Of a DNA stretch of 10,791 nucleotides, positions 5,245 to 10,791 are shown one piece after another. The translations under genes were made by a program, and so were the position numbers. Positions within the stretch are counted from its first letter, which is position 1; each line of letters starts with the position of its first letter. The notes under the pieces are model-generated. The model was not told the origin of the DNA and made no database searches. It worked only from the letters and a program-made list of their open reading frames with translations. The stretch covers positions 1 through 10,791 of the forward strand of contig DVEE01000116.1 of the NCBI GenBank assembly GCA_015295885.1, in the 5' to 3' direction. The stretch is from Leptolyngbyaceae cyanobacterium M65_K2018_010. GTDB lineage: Bacteria > Cyanobacteriota > Cyanobacteriia > Phormidesmidales > Phormidesmidaceae.

Positions 5245-7647
5245 ATGCCCCCTGCCCCCAACGCCACCACCTCCCTTTATCCAACCCAGTCTGTGGTGCA
5301 GGGTTGGGTTCAACGGCAACTGAAGAAGGGTTGGCTCAAGGTATCTATTGCCGGTCTCTGGTTGAGCTTTGTGGCGGCCCATGTGGCCGCGGACTCGCCA
5401 CCGGCCCAATGGCTCGACCGCCGCTTGCAAACCTTGTTTTTTGAGATGCGGGGGCCAGTGACGGCCCCTGACAACATTGTGATTTTGGCCATCGATGACG
5501 AATCCTTTACCCAGGCCGAGCATTATCGCGCTGACCCTGAGCAATACCAGGCCCTAGCGCCGATTGCCAATACCCCCTGGGAGCGACGGGCCTATGGGAT
5601 CGCCATTGAACGCTTACTCCAGGCTGGAGCTCAAGCCGTGGCGGTGGATGTGTTGCTGTTTACCGACAGCAGCTATGGGGCGGCGGATGATGCCGCCCTC
5701 GCCTCCGTGCTCAATCGCTACGGTGATCGGGTGGTGTTAGCCGCCACCTACGATGATGCCAACCTGCGTCAGGGGGCTCTAATTCGACCCCTGCAACCGA
5801 TCGCCGCCTTCCTCGATACGCCCATCCACACCGGCGCGGTAAACTTTCCCATCGATCCCGATGGCCGCATCCATCGCCACGGGCGGGCCTACCTGGACGA
5901 CCTGGAGCGCATCATGGCGGACATTGATGAGGCCAGTACCGTGGAAAACCAGGCCGGGCAGATCCAGTCCTTTGCTGAAGCGACCCTGCAGGCGGCCCAA
6001 GTGGATCATGCTCCCCCTCGAGGCGAGTTTATCAACTTTTACGGGCCTAGCCGCACCTTCACCCAGGTGCCCTTCTGGTACGTTTTAGACCCCGACCCCT
6101 GGGCTAACCAGTTGGATCAGGGTCGCTTCTTCCAGGACAAGATTGTGCTGATCGGGGCTACGGCCAAATTTTTGCAGGACTTTCACCAAGCCCCCTTTTC
6201 GGAAACCCTGCTGCACCCCGAGGCCCTGGCGGGGGTTGAAATTCTGGCCAATGACGTCGCCAACCTGCAGCGTGGCAACGCCATCCGACAACTGCTAAAC
6301 CGGCCCTGGTTACGAGCTCTTTTGGTGCTGTCTACCGGGGCGGGCTTTGGTCTTTTGCTCTGGCGGATTAACCGCCCCGTAGCCCGCCTGGGCTGGACGG
6401 TAGCCGTGGGCGGTCTGTGGTTTTGGTTGAGTTACAGCGCCTTCGTCCTGGGCGGCTACCTTCTGCCCACCGGGGCGCCCATCATTGGCTTTATGGTCAT
6501 CGGTGGAGCCTACATTGTGGCGGATATCGTCACTGAACAAATGCGCAAGCAGCGCCTGCGCCAAACCCTCGAACAGTATGTCACCTCCCCCATTGTGCAG
6601 GAGATTATTAGCCAGCAAGAAGACCTGCAGGATCTGTTGAAGCTGCGAGAAGCAGAAGTCATTGGGTTGCTGCTCGGGAATCGCTACCGCATTACCCGTC
6701 TGTTGGGGGCTGGGGGGTTTGGGGAAACCTACGTGGCCGAAGATACCCAACGCCCCGGTTCGCCTACCTGCGTCGTCAAACAACTGCGGATTATGAGTAA
6801 CGATCCCAAGGCCCATCGCCTGGGGCGGCGGTTTTTTCTGGGTGAGGCGGAAACCCTGGAACGCCTGGGTCACCACGATCAAATTCCCCGCCTGTTAGCC
6901 TACTTTGAGGCCCATCACTCCTTCTATCTGGTGGAAGAAATGATTGAAGGGCGGGTCCTGAAGGAGGAATTGTCAAGCCGCCGACCCATGCCCCAAACCT
7001 ACGTGCTGGACATGTTGCAGGGATTACTGCCCGTGATTGCCTTTGTGCACAGCCAGGGGGTGATTCATCGAGACATCAAACCCTCCAACATTATTCGGCG
7101 CAAATCGGATGGTCGCCTGGTGCTGATTGACTTTGGGGCCGTGAAGCAAATTTCTAACCAACTGGCTGATACCGACGCCAATTTTACCTCTACGGTGGGC
7201 GTGGGTACCCAGGGCTATATGCCCAGTGAGCAGGCGGCGGGCATGCCTAAGTTTGGCAGCGACTTGTATGCCCTGGGCATCACCGCTTTGGAGGCCCTAA
7301 CCGGCATTCCCTCCTATGCCCTGAAGCGAGATGCCAACGGGGAGGTGTTGTGGCGCTACGAGGTGCCCAAGGTGCATCCAGCCTTTGCCGACGTGCTGAC
7401 CAGAATGGTTCTCTACGACTTTACCGAACGTTACCAGTCTGCCTGGGACGTGCTGAAGGATTTGGAGACCGTGGCGGTGGCCCTGAGGAATCAAGGCGGG
7501 GAGGAGCCAGATGCGTTCCCACAGCCCTCGCCCCCGGACGAAGACCTAGAGGCGGGCACCGATGCGACTAGCCTGCTGCCTGAGAACTGGGGCACGGGGA
7601 CCGATGGCACCCTCAACCCTGAGTCAGAGTTCCCTACCCTCAATTAA
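5245..7647 (+). CDS. CHASE2 sensor-linked serine/threonine protein kinase
   Basis: An 800-residue membrane kinase. The order is: a short cytoplasmic start; a membrane helix (about 33-49); an extracytoplasmic CHASE2 sensor domain (about 58-345, with NIVILAIDDESF at 77-88); three membrane helices (about 357-374, 382-405, 411-432); a charged linker (about 433-483); a Hanks-type kinase domain (about 484-745); and an acidic, Pro-rich tail. The kinase looks active: GAGGFGETY (488-496), Lys512 in VVKQL, HRDIKPSN with Asp610, DFG with Asp629, and GTQGYMPSEQ in place of APE. The CHASE2 ligand is not known. An in-frame TGA two codons upstream makes ATG 5245 the first possible start. It has no evident ribosome site, so weak or leaderless translation is possible. 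The 3' end faces the M16 gene across 33 bp. No dedicated substrate gene is adjacent. Confidence 0.93.
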   Translation: MPPAPNATTSLYPTQSVVQGWVQRQLKKGWLKVSIAGLWLSFVAAHVAADSPPAQWLDRRLQTLFFEMRGPVTAPDNIVILAIDDESFTQAEHYRADPEQYQALAPIANTPWERRAYGIAIERLLQAGAQAVAVDVLLFTDSSYGAADDAALASVLNRYGDRVVLAATYDDANLRQGALIRPLQPIAAFLDTPIHTGAVNFPIDPDGRIHRHGRAYLDDLERIMADIDEASTVENQAGQIQSFAEATLQAAQVDHAPPRGEFINFYGPSRTFTQVPFWYVLDPDPWANQLDQGRFFQDKIVLIGATAKFLQDFHQAPFSETLLHPEALAGVEILANDVANLQRGNAIRQLLNRPWLRALLVLSTGAGFGLLLWRINRPVARLGWTVAVGGLWFWLSYSAFVLGGYLLPTGAPIIGFMVIGGAYIVADIVTEQMRKQRLRQTLEQYVTSPIVQEIISQQEDLQDLLKLREAEVIGLLLGNRYRITRLLGAGGFGETYVAEDTQRPGSPTCVVKQLRIMSNDPKAHRLGRRFFLGEAETLERLGHHDQIPRLLAYFEAHHSFYLVEEMIEGRVLKEELSSRRPMPQTYVLDMLQGLLPVIAFVHSQGVIHRDIKPSNIIRRKSDGRLVLIDFGAVKQISNQLADTDANFTSTVGVGTQGYMPSEQAAGMPKFGSDLYALGITALEALTGIPSYALKRDANGEVLWRYEVPKVHPAFADVLTRMVLYDFTERYQSAWDVLKDLETVAVALRNQGGEEPDAFPQPSPPDEDLEAGTDATSLLPENWGTGTDGTLNPESEFPTLN

Positions 7648-7680
7648 GCTCTGGGGGCGGTGGATGGCCTGGGCCCAGCC

Positions 7681-9180
7681 CTAGGCACCGGATTTAGGGA
7701 TGGTGATATCCACCGCGGTGACGGGACCATGGGGGGCCAGGGTAGAGAGGGTGGGTTGGATGGCCGCCTGATTGCCTACCACCAAAATTACCAGTTGCTC
7801 GGGATTCAGCCGATTTTGAGCGGCGGCTAAAACCTCCTCCACCGTAGTTTGCTGAATCTGGTTTTGAAATTGAAAGATGAAGTCCGCTGGGTAGCCGTAG
7901 TACTCATTGCGGATCAAGCGGCTGAGGGTTTGGTCAGGGCTCTGGAAGTTAAACACAAAGCTATTGAGCACCGAGTCCTGGGCCATGGTCAGCTCATTGT
8001 CGGAGATAGGGGTAGTGCGGATGCGATTAATCTCTGCTTCCAGCGATTGAATAAAAGGCACCGTTGCGCCCGATTGAGTCTCGCCACCCCCAAGGAATAA
8101 ACCGGGATAGTCATGGCGTGGGCTCCACAGGGCATAAACCGAGTAGGCCAGTCCCTGGCGCGATCGCACATCGTTGAATAGGCGACCACTAAACCCGTTC
8201 AGCACCTCATTCATGACCGCCAGGGCGGCGTAGTCGGGGTCATTGAGTTGTCCACCCAGATGCCCCAGTTGAATATAACTCTGGGTGAGTTGGGGTTGGT
8301 CCACGGTAAACAGACCCGCCTGGCTTTGGGTAACTGCTGGCAATTCAGAAACCTCTAGCGGGGTTCCCGTCCCTTGCCAATCGCCAAAGTATTGCTCAAC
8401 CAGTTGCTTCATGGTGGCACTGTCAAAGTCCCCCACAATTCCCAAAATGGTCTGCTCCGGGCGAATGGACGCCTGGTAAAAGGCAATCACGTCATCGCGA
8501 CGGATGGCATCCAGCGTGCTGTACTCCATGGTGCGGGCGTAGGGACTGGCGGATCCATAGACCAGCTTGCGAAATTCGCGGGCTGCAATGCTATCGGGGG
8601 GGTCGTTACGGCGAGCAATGCTACCGCTGTATTGTCGTTTCAACAGATCTATCTTGTCTGGGGCAAAGGCTGGCTGCTGAATGACATCGGCAAACAGGGC
8701 CAAAACCGCTTCCGTGTCTTCCTTAAGGGCGCTAAAGGTGGCACTGCCAGCGGCGATGTCAATATTGGTTTCAATCGCCGCCGCCCGTTGTTCTAGGGCC
8801 TGGTTGAGGGCATCGGCATCCAACTGGGTGGTTCCCCCCAGCCGCATGGCTTCCCCGGTCAAGCTGGCTAACCCAACCTGGTCAGCGGGTTCAAAGCGCG
8901 ACCCGGTTCGAAAGGTGGCTGAGCCGCTGACCAGGGGGAGTTCATGGTCTTCCATCAGATAGACCACTAGGCCATTGGGCAGTTCGTAGCGCTCAAAGGA
9001 GGGAATCTGCACCTGCGGCAGGGGCGGGAATTCCAACTCATCGTAGTGGCGGGGAGTCAGGGCATTGGCTGGGGTTTGCCACCCGAGTACCGCCACCAGT
9101 AATCCGCCCACCAGCATCAGCACCGGCATAGACAGCCAGCGTTTTGTCATCCAACGGCGAAACCCTATCAATCTTTTCAT
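7681..9180 (-). CDS. Secreted M16-family protein without the zinc motif
   Basis: A 499-residue protein of the pitrilysin (M16) family, exported by a signal peptide (basic RRWMTKR, hydrophobic core about 19-33, likely cleavage after ANA near 40). Family landmarks are present: YELPNGLVVYLMEDHELPLVS at the first strands, DVIAFYQASIRPEQTILGIVGDF in the middle, and DVRSRQGLAYSVYALWSPR in the C-terminal domain. Where active members have HxxEH, this one reads GLASLTGEAMRLGGT (103-117), with both His and the Glu replaced, so it should not bind zinc. M16 heterodimers are known that pair one active and one inactive subunit. This is probably the inactive partner of the gene just upstream (66 bp away, same strand). 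The ATG start has only a weak GAAG ahead of it. The C-terminal half retains the substrate-side R...LAY motif. Confidence 0.9.
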   Translation of the reverse strand: MKRLIGFRRWMTKRWLSMPVLMLVGGLLVAVLGWQTPANALTPRHYDELEFPPLPQVQIPSFERYELPNGLVVYLMEDHELPLVSGSATFRTGSRFEPADQVGLASLTGEAMRLGGTTQLDADALNQALEQRAAAIETNIDIAAGSATFSALKEDTEAVLALFADVIQQPAFAPDKIDLLKRQYSGSIARRNDPPDSIAAREFRKLVYGSASPYARTMEYSTLDAIRRDDVIAFYQASIRPEQTILGIVGDFDSATMKQLVEQYFGDWQGTGTPLEVSELPAVTQSQAGLFTVDQPQLTQSYIQLGHLGGQLNDPDYAALAVMNEVLNGFSGRLFNDVRSRQGLAYSVYALWSPRHDYPGLFLGGGETQSGATVPFIQSLEAEINRIRTTPISDNELTMAQDSVLNSFVFNFQSPDQTLSRLIRNEYYGYPADFIFQFQNQIQQTTVEEVLAAAQNRLNPEQLVILVVGNQAAIQPTLSTLAPHGPVTAVDITIPKSGA

Positions 9181-9246
9181 TGCTTCGTGTTTGTTCTAGC
9201 CAACTGCTTGCGGTTCCGTTGAGCGGGGCAGCCCGTTGTGGGGGCT

Positions 9247-10791
9247 TTAGGAGTCCGAGGCCGGGGGAATCAGTTTGCCGACCGTGCGTTGGTTGGTCTG
9301 AAAGAGCTGCTGGGCCACCCGCTGAATATCTAGGGCAGAAACCTGATCGATCGCATCCAGATCCCTAAACACATTACGCCAATCCCCGGTTTTAGCCTCG
9401 TACTCCGCCAGTAAAGAGGCCATCCCACTGTTGGAAGCCAAACTGCGTAGTAACCCCGCCCTGGCCTGGGTTCTCACTCGATCTAACTCAGCCGCACTGA
9501 CCGGCCAGCTCCTGCCGAAACACCACACCGATCTCCTCGGGGCGATGCCCCGGAGCCGTGAGTCCATAGAGCAGAAAGATATTGTCGTACTTGTCGCCTG
9601 GAAAGCCATTTAAACTACCAATATCCAGGGCGACCTGGGCCTCTTCCACCACTGCTTTGTAAAGCCGGGAGGTCCGCCCTTCCACCAGCAGGCTATTGAT
9701 CATGCCGTAAATCACATGGTCAGGATGATTCACCCCAGGGCGATGATAACCCTCCAAATACCAGGGTTGGGAGGCTAGCTCTAGGGTAAACTGCCGGGGT
9801 TCGGTCTGGCTCGGTTCATTAATCACCGGCTCCGGAGGTGCTGGTCGGGCTGGATAGCGGCCAAAGTAGGCGGTCGCCAGCCGTTTCACCTCAGCGGGGT
9901 CAACATCGCCCACAATCACCGCGGTCAGGTTGCCGGGCCCGTAGTAGAGATCGTAAAAGTCCTGGATATCCTGTCGGGTGGCCGAGTATAGATCCTCCTG
10001 GTAGCCAATCACAGGGCGGCGGTAGGGGTGGCTGGTAAAGGCTGTTTCTAAAAACTGCTCAATCATCGTGCCGATGGGGGAGTTATCCACCCGCATGCGG
10101 CGCTCTTCCAAAATGACTTGCTTTTCCTCAAAAAACTCTCGGAAGACCGGTTCCAGAAACCGTTCTGACTCCAGCGACATCCATAATTCCAGCTTGTTAG
10201 CCGGCAGGCTATAGAAATAGCGGGTAGCATCCGCTGAGGTGGTGGCGTTCAGGCCAACACCCCCGGCCTGTTCAATGATTTGGCCATACTTATTCTGCTG
10301 CACGTAGGTGGCGGCCTGTTCTTTCAAGGTCTGGAGCTGCTGCTGGAGCGCCGTGACCCGGGTCGTATCCTGCTCCGCTTGGGCTGTTAACAGCTCTGCA
10401 AAGACCTGGTCCATGGCGGTTAATAGGTTCTCTTCGGCCCCATAGTTGGTGGTGCCGATCCGCCTCGTCCCCTTAAAGGCCAAATGTTCTAGGTAGTGAG
10501 CCACGCCGGTTTTACCATCGGCTTCATTCACTGCTCCCACGTCGGCGTAAATCATGAAGGACACCACCGGTGCCTGGGTTCGCTCTAGCACAATAAATTT
10601 CATGCCATTGGCGAGGGTAAACTCTGTCACCGCCTGATTGAGCTGATCCAGGTAGGGTTGGATCGACTGGGCCGTCCAGGTGGCAGACTGATCCCGAGCC
10701 TGGGCTGGTAGCGCACCTAATCCCAAAAATAACCCCAAGACCATAACCAGGCTGAGAAGAATACTCTGGAGTGTTCTCAGCCTGGCGGGTG
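9247..10791 (-). pseudogene. Secreted M16 zinc peptidase, frameshifted and cut by the window edge
   Basis: This is the zinc-binding partner of the downstream M16 gene. Numbering from an internal ATG at 10744, GVAHYLEHLAFKGT carries the HxxEH motif (His83, Glu86, His87). EEKQVILEERRMRVDNSP should supply the third zinc ligand, and GRTSRLYKAVVEEAQVA marks the C-terminal domain. After ...VVFRQELAGQCG the frame stops at 9488-9490. The family sequence resumes one frame over as PVSAAELDRVRTQARAGLL and runs 85 residues to a TAA at 9247-9249. The break lies near 9499-9508. The 5' end is open to the window edge: 15 codons before the ATG encode PARLRTLQSILLSLV, which adds the missing basic part of the signal peptide, so the true start is probably outside. 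It may be a real mutation, a sequencing error or a truncated protein of uncertain activity. Confidence 0.82.
10747..10785. repeat. Perfect 12-bp inverted repeat in the M16 signal-peptide codons
   Basis: CCAGGCTGAGAA (10747-10758) is the exact reverse complement of TTCTCAGCCTGG (10774-10785). The 15-base loop can add a small ACT/AGT pairing. It lies inside the open frame of the M16 peptidase, over the codons for the basic and early hydrophobic part of the signal peptide. No T-run flanks it, so it is not a terminator. Confidence 0.85.

Larger units (their letters stand above)
729..8167. repeat. Six HIP1 octamers (GCGATCGC)
   Basis: Complete GCGATCGC palindromes begin at 729, 901, 1998, 3465, 4245 and 8160. 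They lie within coaX (two), the M48 gene, bioB, the tetR end and the M16 gene. A given octamer is expected about once per 65 kb in random sequence, so six in 10.8 kb is a strong excess. HIP1 over-representation is a known mark of many cyanobacterial genomes, and it is the main taxonomic clue here. Confidence 0.95.

Noticed and set aside
7661..7681. CTGGGCCCAG palindrome between the kinase and M16 stops as a bidirectional terminator
   Set aside because: It is a perfect palindrome with no loop and no T-run, so it cannot form a standard terminator hairpin.
9488..9514. Programmed ribosomal frameshifting in the M16 gene
   Set aside because: No slippery heptamer or prfB-like shift site and no adjacent stimulatory Shine-Dalgarno were seen. 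The apparent loss of several residues suggests a deletion or error instead.
10747..10785. Reading the 12-bp inverted repeat as a terminator for an upstream gene
   Set aside because: No T-run on either strand, and the M16 reading frame passes straight through it.

Overview
The window is ordinary chromosomal DNA from a cyanobacterium, probably a GC-rich filamentous, Leptolyngbya-like lineage (the lineage is inference). Three things support this. The octamer GCGATCGC (HIP1) occurs six times. DUF3119 and DUF4330 proteins and a CHASE2-Ser/Thr kinase fusion, all typical of cyanobacteria, are present. The CoaX carries the cyanobacterial-style IGNSRLHW N-terminal motif. No phage, insertion sequence, CRISPR array, tRNA or rRNA is visible.

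Layout. At 1-96 (-) lies the start of a gene running off the left edge, preceded by a DUF3119 membrane protein (155-574, -). Type III pantothenate kinase coaX (653-1468, +) is divergent from it. Its 3' end overlaps by 14 bp the end of a secreted M48 zinc protease (1455-2309, -). The M48 gene is divergent from a DUF4330 protein (2468-3016, +), whose leader can fold into a nested hairpin. Biotin synthase bioB (3097-4134, +) follows and converges on a TetR-family repressor (4234-4836, -). A 408-bp gene-free stretch (4837-5244) separates tetR from a divergent, 800-residue CHASE2-transmembrane-Ser/Thr kinase (5245-7647, +). The kinase gene converges on a minus-strand pair of secreted M16 peptidase genes. 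The downstream one (7681-9180) is full length but lacks the zinc motif. The upstream one (9247-10791, cut by the right edge) has the HxxEH zinc motif but is frameshifted near 9500.

How the genes work together. Coenzyme A and biotin synthesis (coaX, bioB) sit among envelope functions: three secreted peptidases of the M48 and M16 families and a membrane sensor kinase. They are mostly separate transcription units in alternating orientation. The M16 pair is the only clear two-gene operon. DUF3119 with the partial gene, and DUF4330 with bioB, are possible ones.

I found no convincing undescribed multi-gene system. The points most worth a second look are the M16 frameshift, a perfect 12-bp inverted repeat inside the M16 signal-peptide codons, the structured DUF4330 leader, and a candidate TetR operator in the tetR-kinase intergenic region.
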